A DNA stretch of 64,000 nucleotides from Vulcanimicrobiota bacterium. Lineage in GTDB: Bacteria > Vulcanimicrobiota > Xenobia > Xenobiales > JADMJV01. The stretch covers positions 62,001-126,000 of the forward strand of contig JAFKGI010000008.1 of NCBI GenBank assembly GCA_017307785.1. Reading direction: 5' to 3'. Both the position numbers and the translations under genes were made by a program. A model generated the notes under the pieces. The model had not been told where the DNA came from. It saw nothing but the letters and a program-made list of their open reading frames with translations, and did not search any database. Below are positions 46,166-54,976 of this stretch, piece after piece (position 1 is the stretch's first letter; each line of letters starts with the position of its first letter).

Positions 46166-46584
46166 TGGCCAAATTTACCGCCATGATCGAATGGCAGGTG
46201 CAGGCCAGCTGGTTCGAACTGGATTCGCGCACCCGATTGGACTTCACCCGTCAGATGCAGGAGATCATTGCAGGCTACCCGACCGTGCGCTTCCGCTGGT
46301 TTGACGCCGAGGCCTGGACCGGAAAGTTCACCGACTTCTCCTTGTGCGAATTCGACGAACTGGATGTCTACAATTCGCTGTGGGGAGAATTGCGCCGCCA
46401 TCCCTTCCTGGCCACCCCCTATGCTTACGCTTCCAGGGTTCTGATGGGAATGGAGGTGCTGGCGCCCGAACCGGTGGAGGAGCCGGAGCCGAGCGCATCG
46501 CCGCCGAGCTGCTCGGCCTGTGGGCACCAGCTCAAGGCCACCGCCAAATTTTGCGGTGCCTGCGGAGCCCACCGAAAGCAATAA
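46165..46584 (+). CDS. darcynin-like protein 2 with C-terminal zinc ribbon
   Basis: 139 residues. Residues 1-95 repeat the darcynin pattern: FTAMIEWQVQASWFELDSRT, YPTVRFRWFDAEAWTGKFTD, FSLCEFDELDVYNSLWGELR, ATPYAYASRVLMGME. Then an acidic, Pro-rich linker (APEPVEEPEPSASPPS) and a zinc ribbon, CSACGHQLKATAKFCGACG, absent from paralogue 1. Function unknown. The ribbon may mediate nucleic-acid or protein contact. Overlaps gene 1 by one base. Confidence 0.75.
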   Translation: MAKFTAMIEWQVQASWFELDSRTRLDFTRQMQEIIAGYPTVRFRWFDAEAWTGKFTDFSLCEFDELDVYNSLWGELRRHPFLATPYAYASRVLMGMEVLAPEPVEEPEPSASPPSCSACGHQLKATAKFCGACGAHRKQ

Positions 46585-46587
46585 GCC

Positions 46588-47490
46588 TTAGCGCTGGGTG
46601 AACTCCATGACTTTGCCGGCCGCATCGTTCTCGGCCACCATCACGCAGTTCATGTGCTCCAGATAGCCGGAAGTGGTCTTGATCACTTGGGTCCAATTGT
46701 TGGCGGTCCCCGGTAACTGCTGGTCGACGCCGGTCAGCAGCTCGGGATTGCCGGTCAAAACTCGCTGCAGGGCGGAGCTCTGCACTTGCGGAGGTCGGCC
46801 TAGCGCGCCTTGCAACTGCTCGCAGAACCAGCGGCCCGAAAACTGCGCCTCGGGTGGCGCTGGTCGGGCCGCGATCTGGTCGAGCAGTTCGGGAGATGCC
46901 ACCTGGCAGTAGGCCTGAGTGCGGAATTGAAAGTCCAGCTCCTGACCCAGCAGCTGCTTGCGATCCGGGGCTTCTCCCCGCACCTGGGCCATTTGCGCCT
47001 GGGTCTCGGCCATGACGGCGGCCAGTGCCAGGGTCTTCAACTGCATTCCCAGCAGGTGATAAGGGTCGCTGCCCATTTTCGGCTCATTGCCGGCCTGCCC
47101 CGCAACCACCGGTTGGAGTGCTTGCAGCCAGGGATGAAACTCGCGCGGAACTTGTCCGACCACCTGGCCCACGTACTCCGCCCCGACCTGCTGGCGATAG
47201 ACAGGAGCGTTTTCCAGGATACGCACCGCTTTCTGCAAGTCTTCCGGCAAAGCCGGTGCCTGCACTTCGGTGAGGACGGTGGGAGGAGTGTTGTTTGGCG
47301 TGACGGCCGCGGGCTCCGTCTGCACTTCCCCCTGGATCTGCGTCTGCGGGGCCGGTGTGGCTACGGGAGCCCCTTGAAGGGTCACCGCGTCTTGCGGCAG
47401 GCTTTCGCTTTCTCGTGGGGCGGGAGGCGCCATCGGCGAGCGAGGCAGGCTGGGAGCGACAGAACGAGAGGGTTGAATCGGACTGGTCAT
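46588..47490 (-). CDS. unknown protein with long disordered N-terminus
   Basis: 300 residues beginning MTSPIQPSRSVAPSLPRSPM. About the first 95 residues are Pro/Ala/Thr/Gln-rich and look disordered. The rest is helical (LPEDLQKAVRILENAPVYRQ; LLGMQLKTLALAAVMAETQA; QLLGQELDFQFRTQAYCQVA) and resembles no recognised family. The N-terminal IQ plus Pro/Ser stretch is like the proteins of the 12-22 kb region. No signal peptide. It lies downstream of mdh on the same strand, separated by a strong terminator. Function unknown. Confidence 0.6.
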   Translation of the reverse strand: MTSPIQPSRSVAPSLPRSPMAPPAPRESESLPQDAVTLQGAPVATPAPQTQIQGEVQTEPAAVTPNNTPPTVLTEVQAPALPEDLQKAVRILENAPVYRQQVGAEYVGQVVGQVPREFHPWLQALQPVVAGQAGNEPKMGSDPYHLLGMQLKTLALAAVMAETQAQMAQVRGEAPDRKQLLGQELDFQFRTQAYCQVASPELLDQIAARPAPPEAQFSGRWFCEQLQGALGRPPQVQSSALQRVLTGNPELLTGVDQQLPGTANNWTQVIKTTSGYLEHMNCVMVAENDAAGKVMEFTQR

Positions 47491-47511
47491 GCTGCAATTT
47501 TCCTCGAAAAC

Positions 47512-47543
47512 AAAAAAAGCCCCGCCTGAGCGGGGCTTTTTTT
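47512..47543. terminator. bidirectional rho-independent terminator downstream of mdh
   Basis: GCCCCGC (47519-47525), loop CTGA, GCGGGGC (47530-47536), with seven A on the left and seven T on the right, so it works in both directions. On the minus strand it follows the mdh stop by about 12 bp and insulates the downstream 300-residue gene from mdh. Confidence 0.95.
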
Positions 47544-47555
47544 AGAGAAGGACTC

Positions 47556-48542
47556 TTAGATAAGTCCCAGTTTGCGCACGTCGGCGCGCTCTTCTTCGAG
47601 CTCGGCTTCGGTGGCTTTCATCTTGCCCTGGCTGAACTCGTCGATTTCCAGTCCCTGCACGATGGTGTATTCGCCGTTTTTGCAGGTCACCGGGAAGCTG
47701 TAGATCAGGCCTTCGGCCACGCCGTAGCTGCCGTCGCTGGGAATGCCCATGGAGGTCCAGTCACCGTCAGCGGTGCCCAGTGCCCAGGTGCGCATGTGGT
47801 CGATGGCCGCGTTGGCCGCCGAAGCCGCCGAGGACAGGCCGCGGGCTTCGATGATGGCCGCGCCGCGCTTGGCCACGGTGGGGATGAAGTCTTTCTCCAA
47901 CCAGTTCTGGTCATTGACGGCCTGGGCCGCGTTCTGGCCGTCCACCTCGCAGTGGAACAGGTCGGGATACTGGGTGGCCGAGTGGTTGCCCCAGATGGTC
48001 ATCTTCTTGATGGCCGTGACCGGTTTGCCCAGCTTGGAGCCCAGCTGCGAGAGAGCGCGGTTGTGGTCCAGACGGGTCATGGCGGTGAAGTTCTTGGGGT
48101 CGATGCCCTTGGCGTTGTTCATGGCGATCAGGCAGTTGGTGTTGGCCGGGTTGCCGACCACCAGCACCTTGACGTTTTTGTTGGCTACGGCCGCCAGGGC
48201 TTCACCCTGGGGCTTGTAGATGCCGCCGTTGAGGTTGAGCAGGTCACTGCGCTCCATACCCGCCTTGCGGGGAATACCGCCCACCAGGATGGCGTAATCG
48301 GCGTCCTTGAAGGCCACCTTGGGGTCGTCGCTCTTGACTACGCCGGCCAGCAAGGGGAAGGCGCAGTCGTCCAGCTCCATGTGAACGCCGTCGAGGGCTT
48401 TCAGGGCCGGGGTGATTTCCAAAAGTTGCAGGATGACGGGCTGGTCCTGACCCAGCATGGCTCCGCTGGCAATGCGGAAAAGTAACGCGTAACCGATTTG
48501 GCCCGCGGCGCCGGTCACGGCGACTCGCACAGGTGCTTTCAA
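47556..48542 (-). CDS. mdh: malate dehydrogenase
   Basis: 328 residues, usual length for the NAD-dependent MDH type 2 group. Rossmann start [20 protein letters not shown], then [63 protein letters not shown] (catalytic Asp and Arg region), [15 protein letters not shown] (catalytic His) and [12 protein letters not shown]. It interconverts malate and oxaloacetate in the TCA cycle. TTG start with GGAGG eight bases upstream. It has its own terminator and is not in an operon with other TCA genes. Confidence 0.97.
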   Translation of the reverse strand: MKAPVRVAVTGAAGQIGYALLFRIASGAMLGQDQPVILQLLEITPALKALDGVHMELDDCAFPLLAGVVKSDDPKVAFKDADYAILVGGIPRKAGMERSDLLNLNGGIYKPQGEALAAVANKNVKVLVVGNPANTNCLIAMNNAKGIDPKNFTAMTRLDHNRALSQLGSKLGKPVTAIKKMTIWGNHSATQYPDLFHCEVDGQNAAQAVNDQNWLEKDFIPTVAKRGAAIIEARGLSSAASAANAAIDHMRTWALGTADGDWTSMGIPSDGSYGVAEGLIYSFPVTCKNGEYTIVQGLEIDEFSQGKMKATEAELEEERADVRKLGLI

Positions 48543-48581
48543 GGGGGGTGCCTCCGAAGGATGATATGCGGGGCGCTTAGA

Positions 48582-49211
48582 CTACCTTCCGCACCATTCC
48601 TTCACCGATTTGCGGCCCTTGTCCGAGTCGAATTCGAAGTCCAGCCGAATGGTGTTGCCGGGATACTTGAGGAACACCTCGACCGACTTGACGTCGCGGT
48701 CCAACATGGCCATTACGTAGTCATTGTCCAGGCTCGCTTCCAGATCGGTCCCGGGTCCCAGTTTGCCGGTCTTGGGGTCGCGCGGGTAAATGGTGCCGCT
48801 GAAATACTGGCTGGAAATCGAGCGCCGGAAAACGTCGGTCAGCCACACTCGATACTCGCCGCTGACGGCTCGCGCCACCTCGGCGTGATAATCTCCCCAC
48901 ATAACCATCTGGCCACCGTGGTAAATCGAATGCACGTGTTCGGCCGGGGCCGGAGGAGGGGAGACCGCCTCTACCAGAGACTGACGAGTGATCCAGGTGC
49001 CCATGGCCACCAATACCCCGATGGAAATCGCCGTCCAGCCGGCTACTTCGCTGCGGCTTTTGGGATCATCGTCTTGCAAAAACAAGGGGGCTAGCGCCAT
49101 GCGCGCCATTCCGCCCGCCATCAGTAACGTGACCATCGCCAAAACCCAGTTGCCGAACAACTCGATCGGCGGCAGAAAACTGGGGTCGTTACCGTGGGCG
49201 AAAAACATCAT
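48582..49211 (-). CDS. membrane-anchored protein of unknown function
   Basis: 209 residues. Two hydrophobic helices near the N-terminus (FGNWVLAMVTLLMAGGMARM; VAGWTAISIGVLVAMGTWIT) precede a soluble domain with EHVHSIYHGGQMVMWGDYHA, GEYRVWLTDVFRRSISSQYF and DFEFDSDKGRKSVKEWCGR. Histidines near EHVHSIYHGGQ could bind metal, but no family is recognised. The start overlaps the stop of the DUF2231-type gene (ATGA), so the two membrane proteins are likely partners. Confidence 0.65.
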   Translation of the reverse strand: MMFFAHGNDPSFLPPIELFGNWVLAMVTLLMAGGMARMALAPLFLQDDDPKSRSEVAGWTAISIGVLVAMGTWITRQSLVEAVSPPPAPAEHVHSIYHGGQMVMWGDYHAEVARAVSGEYRVWLTDVFRRSISSQYFSGTIYPRDPKTGKLGPGTDLEASLDNDYVMAMLDRDVKSVEVFLKYPGNTIRLDFEFDSDKGRKSVKEWCGR

Positions 49212-50320
49212 GCTTCGTTGTGAATATACCAGGGGAAGCCCTCAACATACCAGATCAAGTTGATGGCAATGATGATCAACAACACGATCCAGCAGCGGTC
49301 CCAGAGCTTTTTGTATTCCGGTTTGACAGTTTCCATCATTTTCACGCCGCCGCAGGCCAGCGCCAGGCAGCCGACCACGAAGTGCTGCACGTAGACGCCC
49401 ATGGCGGTGGTGGAAAAGGGCGCGCCGGTGTGCACGTGAGTGAAGAGCATGCCGCCGCCTACCAGCGCCAGAATGGCCAGCAGATGCGACTGCAGCGAGT
49501 TCACCTCGCCCTTGGGACGGCGTCGGGCCAGGTTCATGCCGATGCCGAAGAAAATCATGATGGTGGCCAGAATCTTGTGGAAAAGCACTTCCGGATCGGT
49601 GATCGGTAGGGTGTCGCCCAAAGGCCAGGCATCCCAGTCCGAGCAGATCATCAAGAAAATGCCGCCGCCCGTGAGCATGATGGGGCCGAGCGCGCGCGCC
49701 TTCTCCTGGCCGGGCAGGTTGAAGTGCTGATAACCCTGCCAGAGAGCCAGGCCCAGCGTCAGCCAGCCGAAGACGTGGTGCATCATGCCCGAGTAGTCCA
49801 ACTCGTCCTGGCTATTCATCAGGCTCAGATTGGCCAGGTCCTGGGGAGTGGCCGGCTTGGGCAGGGCACTGGTGGCAATGTTGACGCCGGCGGCGTGGTC
49901 ATAGACCAGCCGCCCGCCCTTGTAACCGGTCACCGTCAGGCAGCCCAGGGTGAGAGCCGCCGCCAGGATGAACATGGGCATATTCTTGCGATAGCTCGGA
50001 GTCTCGGGCTTCAGATACGAACGCCAGCCGGTGAGCAGAATGAAAGTCCAGGAAGTGGCCGTCGCCCAGGCCTCGTGATCGCCGATGGGTTTCTGCTGAA
50101 TCTGCTGATGAGCGGCCACGATTTCGGCGTAGTTGCCGGTGATAAAAGCCATCATCAGCCCCACCGTGCCGGCCGCCGTCAGAACCAGACCGGCCCAGGC
50201 CGCCTTGGTGTTCTTGGTGAGATAGCCGAACAAGTCCAGGAACACCGCGAAATACAGAAAGGCGATAGGAAAGTGGACCAACACCGGGTGCCACTGGGCG
50301 AAAAACTTACTAACTTCCAC
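49208..50320 (-). CDS. DUF2231-like multi-spanning membrane protein
   Basis: 370 residues, GTG start. The N-terminal domain follows the DUF2231 pattern: WHPVLVHFPIAFLYFAVFLD, WAGLVLTAAGTVGLMMAFIT, then DHEAWATATSWTFILLTGWR. Further helices follow (MFILAAALTLGCLTVTGYKG; FGWLTLGLALWQGYQHF; LFHKILATIMIFFGIGMNLA; VYVQHFVVGCLALACGGVKM). Several membrane His residues (HPVLVHFP, DHAAGV, MMHHVFG, LFTHVHTG) could ligate heme or copper, as proposed for this family. Likely a redox- or metal-linked inner-membrane protein; inference. Coupled to the 209-residue gene. Confidence 0.75.
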   Translation of the reverse strand: MEVSKFFAQWHPVLVHFPIAFLYFAVFLDLFGYLTKNTKAAWAGLVLTAAGTVGLMMAFITGNYAEIVAAHQQIQQKPIGDHEAWATATSWTFILLTGWRSYLKPETPSYRKNMPMFILAAALTLGCLTVTGYKGGRLVYDHAAGVNIATSALPKPATPQDLANLSLMNSQDELDYSGMMHHVFGWLTLGLALWQGYQHFNLPGQEKARALGPIMLTGGGIFLMICSDWDAWPLGDTLPITDPEVLFHKILATIMIFFGIGMNLARRRPKGEVNSLQSHLLAILALVGGGMLFTHVHTGAPFSTTAMGVYVQHFVVGCLALACGGVKMMETVKPEYKKLWDRCWIVLLIIIAINLIWYVEGFPWYIHNEA

Positions 50321-50403
50321 ACTGCGTCATTCCACGTCCGAAGCGGGAATCAAACCCGGCTCAGAAGGAGGGGGCGCCAAGTCCCTACGGAAGCGTCGGC
50401 GCC

Positions 50404-51114
50404 ATGAAAAAGCTCTTGATGTTTGTCTGTCTTTCCGGGTTTGCCGGGTTTCCGTCTACTGCGGTGGCCGCGCCTGTGGTCGTCGGCTTGGCCGACGGTT
50501 TAGCCGGCAATCGTTTCCCTTGGTCAACTACCGGCGGTATGCGCTGGCAGCAGGTGTTCTCCGCAGCTGAGTTGACCGGATTTGTCGGTCAGAATTTGGA
50601 CCAGATAGCCTATCAAACAGTCCAAGGAGCTACAGGTTACACCATCAGTTCTCTGGTCATCAGTGTGTCGACTTCAAACAATGCTCCCGGCTCGCTATCT
50701 TCCATTTTTGCGAATAACATCGGATCTGACAACACGGTTGTGTTCAATCAAGCAAACGTGACCGTGGGAGCCAATTCTTCATCAGGCGGATTCGACTTCG
50801 CCCTCCCTTTCACGACCCCGTTTCTCTATACGGGCGGCGACCTTCTGATCGACGTGTTGGCGGGCGGTAGCTCGAGCGCTGCGACCTTCTTCCGCGCTAA
50901 TGGTTCGGCGGTCACGACTGAGCGAGTCTACTCGTCTCAAGGTTCGCCAGGAGACGCTGGTGGCACCGCTACTAGCAATGGCACGTTGGTAACTCAGTTG
51001 AACTTTACGGCTGCCGGAGCTCCAGAACTTCATCCTGGCGGAGCTGTTCTGCCGTTGACCTTCGCCGCCCTCAGCTGTCTGATTTTCTCCCGGAGACGAC
51101 GCATCAGCTACTAG
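50404..51114 (+). CDS. exported protein with exosortase-like C-terminal signal
   Basis: 236 residues. Signal peptide MKKLLMFVCLSGFAGFPSTA. The middle is a beta-rich, Ser/Thr/Asn/Gly-rich domain (GLADGLAGNRFPWSTTGGMR; ISSLVISVSTSNNAPGSLSS; LPFTTPFLYTGGDLLIDVLA), as in choice-of-anchor surface proteins. The end, PELHPGGAVLPLTFAALSCL then IFSRRRR, has the PExxPGG-like turn, hydrophobic helix and basic tail of exosortase (PEP-CTERM-type) signals, in a lineage-variant form. No exosortase is in the window. Base composition is visibly less GC-rich than its neighbours, which hints at recent acquisition. Confidence 0.75.
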   Translation: MKKLLMFVCLSGFAGFPSTAVAAPVVVGLADGLAGNRFPWSTTGGMRWQQVFSAAELTGFVGQNLDQIAYQTVQGATGYTISSLVISVSTSNNAPGSLSSIFANNIGSDNTVVFNQANVTVGANSSSGGFDFALPFTTPFLYTGGDLLIDVLAGGSSSAATFFRANGSAVTTERVYSSQGSPGDAGGTATSNGTLVTQLNFTAAGAPELHPGGAVLPLTFAALSCLIFSRRRRISY

Positions 51115-51162
51115 AGGCCGGTCCGGGCAGGGTCATCCCCTGTCAAGACCAAAGCAGCCGGC

Positions 51163-51894
51163 GTGGAAAAGCTGATCCAGAAGCTCAATAAGGACTTCGC
51201 CAAACTCAAGTTCTCCGTCCCCTGGGTCTACAATCCCTGGGAATACGCGCAGGAAGCTTACCTGGACTATTGGCGGCGCTACGGGCAAGGCCACAAAGAA
51301 TTCATGCTGCTGGGCATGAACCCCGGACCCTGGGGCATGGCTCAGACCGGCATTCCCTTCGGCGAAGTCGAACTGGCCCGCGACTGGCTGGGCATCCGCG
51401 GCAAGATCGGCAAGCCCAAGAACGAGCATCCCAAGCGACCCATTCAGGGCTGGGACTGTCCGCGCAGCGAGGTCAGCGGCCGCCGCCTCTGGGGCTACCT
51501 CAGAGACCGCTTCCCCGACCCTAAAGACTTCTTCGCCAAAGGCTACGTGGCCAACTATTGTCCGCTCGTCTTCATGGAAGAAAGCGGCGCCAACGTCACT
51601 CCCGACAAGCTCCCCAAAGCCGAGCGCACCCCGCTGCTGGCGATTTGCGACGAGTTCCTGGCCGCTCATCTCGAGCAAATGCAGCCCAAGAAGCTGGTGG
51701 GCGTGGGGAAGTGGGCCGAGAAGCAGGGCAAGACCCTGATCGACAAGCTTGGCCTGCCCATCGAAGTCACCAGCATTCCACACCCCAGCCCCGCCAACCC
51801 GGGCGCCAACAAAGGCTGGGGCAACGAACTGGGCGACCTTATATCAGCATCATCAGGGGGGGGTTACGCCCCTCCCCCTGAACCCCCCACTTAA
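51163..51894 (+). CDS. uracil-DNA glycosylase, SMUG1 type
   Basis: 243 residues, GTG start. SMUG1 signature: GMNPGPWGMAQTGIPFGEVE (~residues 51-70), then YVANYCPLVFMEESGANVTP and the second catalytic loop SIPHPSPANPGANKG (HPSPxNP). SMUG1-type enzymes remove uracil and oxidised pyrimidines from DNA. The last ~15 residues, SASSGGGYAPPPEPPT, are encoded by a G-run/C-run stretch that looks like a non-conserved extension. The stop overlaps the ATG of the CCA-enzyme gene by one base. Confidence 0.92.
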   Translation: MEKLIQKLNKDFAKLKFSVPWVYNPWEYAQEAYLDYWRRYGQGHKEFMLLGMNPGPWGMAQTGIPFGEVELARDWLGIRGKIGKPKNEHPKRPIQGWDCPRSEVSGRRLWGYLRDRFPDPKDFFAKGYVANYCPLVFMEESGANVTPDKLPKAERTPLLAICDEFLAAHLEQMQPKKLVGVGKWAEKQGKTLIDKLGLPIEVTSIPHPSPANPGANKGWGNELGDLISASSGGGYAPPPEPPT

Positions 51895-54473
51895 TGGAAA
51901 TCATCGTCTCGCACGCCGGCGCCGACTTCGACGCCTACGCCTCGATGGTGGCCGCTCAGCGCCTTTACCCCGGGGCCAAGCTGGTCACCATGGGCAAACC
52001 GGCCACCACCGTGCGCGAATTTCTCCACCTGCACCAGGGGCATTTCCCGGTGCTCACGGCCAAGCAAGTCGACCCGGCCCAGGTGACCCGTCTGGTCATG
52101 GTCGACACCAGCAATCCCCGTCGCCTCGGACCTTTCCGCATGCTGGCTCAACAGAGCGGGGTGGAAGTCCACATCTACGACCACCACCCGCCCAGCGCCG
52201 AATGCGTCCACGGCGACGTCTCCCACATCAAGATGCTGGGCGCGGCCGTCACCGTCGTTCTCGAACAACTGCCGCGCGACACCAAGCTGAGCGTGGCCGA
52301 AGCCACCCTTTTCCTGATCGCCATCTACGAAGAGACCGGCAACCTGACTTACTCGTCCACCACACCGTCGGATCTGCGCACCGCCGCCTGGCTGCTCGAG
52401 CAAGGCGCCAAGCTGAGCCTGGTCAACGAGATTCTCCAGCAGCCACTCAGTCAGGAGCAGCGAGAACTGCGCGACCAGCTGATGGCCAATGCCCGTCGCG
52501 TACCCATCGAGGGAGCCGCCTCCCTGCTGGTGACGGCCCGCGTGCCTCACTACATCGAAGAAATGAACGAGGTGGTCTGGCGGCTGCTCCAGCAAGAGCC
52601 GGTCGATCTGGTCATCGCCTCGGTGTCCATGGGCAACCGCCTTTATCTGGTCGGTCGCAGTCGCCATCCGCGCTTCAACATGCTGCCCGGCTTCCAGGCG
52701 CTGGGCGGGGGAGGCCATCCCTGTGCGGCCTCCGCTTCCATCGCCGACGAGGACCCGACCGACGCGCTCATGCGCCTGCTCGGCCACCTCCGCTTCGGAG
52801 AGAGCCAGGGCGATCTGGTGCGCGATCACATGAGTCCCCGTGTCGATCCGCTGGACCTGACCAACTGCACTGTGGCTCAGGCTGATCAGAAGCTGCGCGA
52901 ACTGGGCCGCACCGCCACCGTCGTGCTCAAAGACGGTCTGGTGGTGGGCATGCTGGCGCGCTCCGACCTGGACAAAGCCCTGGCCCACAACCTGGGAGAA
53001 ATGCCGGCCGAGTCGATCATGACCCGGCCGGTGATTTCGCTGACCCCCGACACCACCATCGACGACGCCCGCGCCAAGCTGGTGCATCATAACGTGGGTC
53101 GCATGCCGGTGATGGAAGACGGCAAGCTGCTGGGCATCATCAGTCGCACCGACCTGTTGCGCCACCTCTACGATACCAGCCGCCTGCGCTTGCCCAGCGA
53201 CGAAGCCCCGGCCAGCGACTTTCTGATCCAGTTGCCTTATCGCTCGCTGGAACTGCTCAAGCAGGCCGGCGCCGTGGCCGCTCGTTGCGGCGTGGAAGTC
53301 TTCGCGGTGGGCGGTTTCGTGCGCGACCTGCTGCTGCAGCGTCTGGATGAGCGCACCTGGGACCTGGATTTGTGCGTGGAAGGAACCGTCGATCACTTTT
53401 TGGATGAACTGGCTACCAGCTGGAAAGCTTCGGTGCATCGTCACCCCCGCTTCGAAACGGCCACGCTGGTGCTGCCCGACGGTCAGAAAGTGGACTTGGC
53501 GCGCGCCCGTCAGGAAAGCTACGTGCGCCCGGCCGCCCTGCCCGAAGTGCAAAGCAGCAATCTCAAGCAAGATCTCTTTCGCCGCGACTTCACCATCAAC
53601 GCGCTGGCGGTGCGCCTGACCGAAGGTCACTTTGGCGAACTGGTCGACTTTTTCGGCGGCCAGGCCGACCTGCAGGGCCAGACCATCCGGGTGCTCCACA
53701 ATCATTCGTTCATCGACGACCCGACCCGCATTTTGCGAGCCGTGCGCCTGGAGCAGCGACTGGGGTTCCACCTGGGCAATACCACCGAGAACTTGCTGCG
53801 CGGTGCCCTGCAGCAGAGAATTCTGCCCCTGGCCGGTCCCCAGCGCATCCGCGACGAGATCATCTTATGTCTGTCCGAAAAGCAGGCCGTCATCATCCTG
53901 GAGCGCCTCAACAAGCTGCGCGTGCTGGTTTCGCTGCACCCCGATCTGGTCATCGACGCCAAGGTTCGCCAACTGCTGCAGGCGGTGCCGCCCTCCCTGG
54001 AAGCGCTGCACTCGCGCCTGCTGGTCGAACCGTGGCGGGTCTACGTGCGCGCCTGGCTGCACCGCTGGAAGCCCGAGCCGCTCAAGGAATTGCTGCGCAC
54101 TTACCACTTCCATCTCAACACCTTCAACCCGCTGCCCGAAGTCTTGTGGCGCTTGAACCGTGACCAGCTGAGCAACAGCGCCCTGCATCGCCTGCTGAAG
54201 CCGCTGGCGGCCGACGAGCTGGTGGTCGTCTGGGCGCTCAATCGCGATTCCAAAATGAACCGGGAGCGCGGGGAGGAACGCATTCTGCGCTACCTGGATG
54301 AACTGGCCGCGGTCCGGCCTCTGCTGGCCGGCAAGGAAATTCTGGCCGCCGGCGTGGAGCAAGGTCCGCAGGTGGCCAAAATCAAGGATGAGGCTTTCGC
54401 TCGCCAGCTAGACGAGAGTTGGACTTCCCCCGAACAAGCTCAGCAATGGCTTGAGGAAAGGATGAGGTCTTGA
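51894..54473 (+). CDS. DHH-CBS-tRNA nucleotidyltransferase (CCA/poly(A)) fusion
   Basis: 859 residues. DHH phosphoesterase part (1-~310): HAGADFDAYASMVAAQRL, VMVDTSNPRR, YDHHPPSAECVHGD and the DHHA1 end GGGGHPCAASASI. CBS pair (~310-440): VVGMLARSDLDKAL, MTRPVISLTPDTTIDDARAK, LGIISRTDLLRHLY. Nucleotidyltransferase part (450-859): EVFAVGGFVRDLLLQRL, DLDLCVEGTVDHFL, LFRRDFTINALAVRL, then the helical neck and body. The combined layout is found in cyanobacteria, Aquifex and Thermotoga, where it adds A or CC to tRNA ends. The DHH part has its metal motifs and may cleave oligonucleotides. The next gene overlaps its stop. Confidence 0.95.
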   Translation: MEIIVSHAGADFDAYASMVAAQRLYPGAKLVTMGKPATTVREFLHLHQGHFPVLTAKQVDPAQVTRLVMVDTSNPRRLGPFRMLAQQSGVEVHIYDHHPPSAECVHGDVSHIKMLGAAVTVVLEQLPRDTKLSVAEATLFLIAIYEETGNLTYSSTTPSDLRTAAWLLEQGAKLSLVNEILQQPLSQEQRELRDQLMANARRVPIEGAASLLVTARVPHYIEEMNEVVWRLLQQEPVDLVIASVSMGNRLYLVGRSRHPRFNMLPGFQALGGGGHPCAASASIADEDPTDALMRLLGHLRFGESQGDLVRDHMSPRVDPLDLTNCTVAQADQKLRELGRTATVVLKDGLVVGMLARSDLDKALAHNLGEMPAESIMTRPVISLTPDTTIDDARAKLVHHNVGRMPVMEDGKLLGIISRTDLLRHLYDTSRLRLPSDEAPASDFLIQLPYRSLELLKQAGAVAARCGVEVFAVGGFVRDLLLQRLDERTWDLDLCVEGTVDHFLDELATSWKASVHRHPRFETATLVLPDGQKVDLARARQESYVRPAALPEVQSSNLKQDLFRRDFTINALAVRLTEGHFGELVDFFGGQADLQGQTIRVLHNHSFIDDPTRILRAVRLEQRLGFHLGNTTENLLRGALQQRILPLAGPQRIRDEIILCLSEKQAVIILERLNKLRVLVSLHPDLVIDAKVRQLLQAVPPSLEALHSRLLVEPWRVYVRAWLHRWKPEPLKELLRTYHFHLNTFNPLPEVLWRLNRDQLSNSALHRLLKPLAADELVVVWALNRDSKMNRERGEERILRYLDELAAVRPLLAGKEILAAGVEQGPQVAKIKDEAFARQLDESWTSPEQAQQWLEERMRS

Positions 54474-54946
54474 AATACTGCAGTTTCTGCGCCGCGGAAA
54501 TGGGCGCCCAGGAGGGCTGGCCCAAAACCTGTCCCAGTTGCTCTCGCCCCTTTTTTAAAAACCCCACCCCCGTGGCCGTGGTGGTCGTTCCGGTGGATGG
54601 GGGAGTGCTGGCGGTGCGCCGCGCCATCCCGCCCCAAATCGGACACCTGGCCCTGCCCGGCGGCTTCGTCAACTGGGGCGAAACCTGGCAGCAGGCCGCC
54701 TGTCGCGAAGTGCTCGAGGAAACCAGCCTGGTCATTCAGCCCGAAGAATTGACCCTGCTGGAGCTGATCAGCGTGCCCGAAGGCAATTTGCTGATCTTCT
54801 GCCGCGCCCAGCCGCGCACCGCGGCCCAGGTGGATCTCAGCTTCCGCAATGAGGAAGTCAGCGAAATGGTGGTTCTGCACGGCCCTCAAGAGCTGGCCTT
54901 CCCGACCCACACCAAGATGCTGGGCCAGGCATTCGTCACAGAGTAG
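54470..54946 (+). CDS. Nudix hydrolase with N-terminal zinc ribbon
   Basis: 158 residues, TTG start overlapping the CCA gene's TGA. Residues 1-35 hold two Cys pairs (YCSFCAAEMG; TCPSCSRPFF), a small zinc ribbon typical of NudC-like and related families. The Nudix box is GGFVNWGETWQQAACREVLE then ETS, with the usual final Gly replaced by Ser, so the catalytic Glu set (REVLEE) is intact. The expected substrate is a nucleoside diphosphate derivative, by family only. Likely co-transcribed with the CCA enzyme. Confidence 0.9.
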   Translation: MKYCSFCAAEMGAQEGWPKTCPSCSRPFFKNPTPVAVVVVPVDGGVLAVRRAIPPQIGHLALPGGFVNWGETWQQAACREVLEETSLVIQPEELTLLELISVPEGNLLIFCRAQPRTAAQVDLSFRNEEVSEMVVLHGPQELAFPTHTKMLGQAFVTE

Positions 54947-54976
54947 GACTGAAATTGTTATAGCGGCTTAACATTC

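Noticed and set aside
51891..53771. Long minus-strand frame over the CCA-enzyme gene
   Set aside because: His/Gln/Gly-rich shadow; the sense strand contains well-known DHH, CBS and nucleotidyltransferase motifs.
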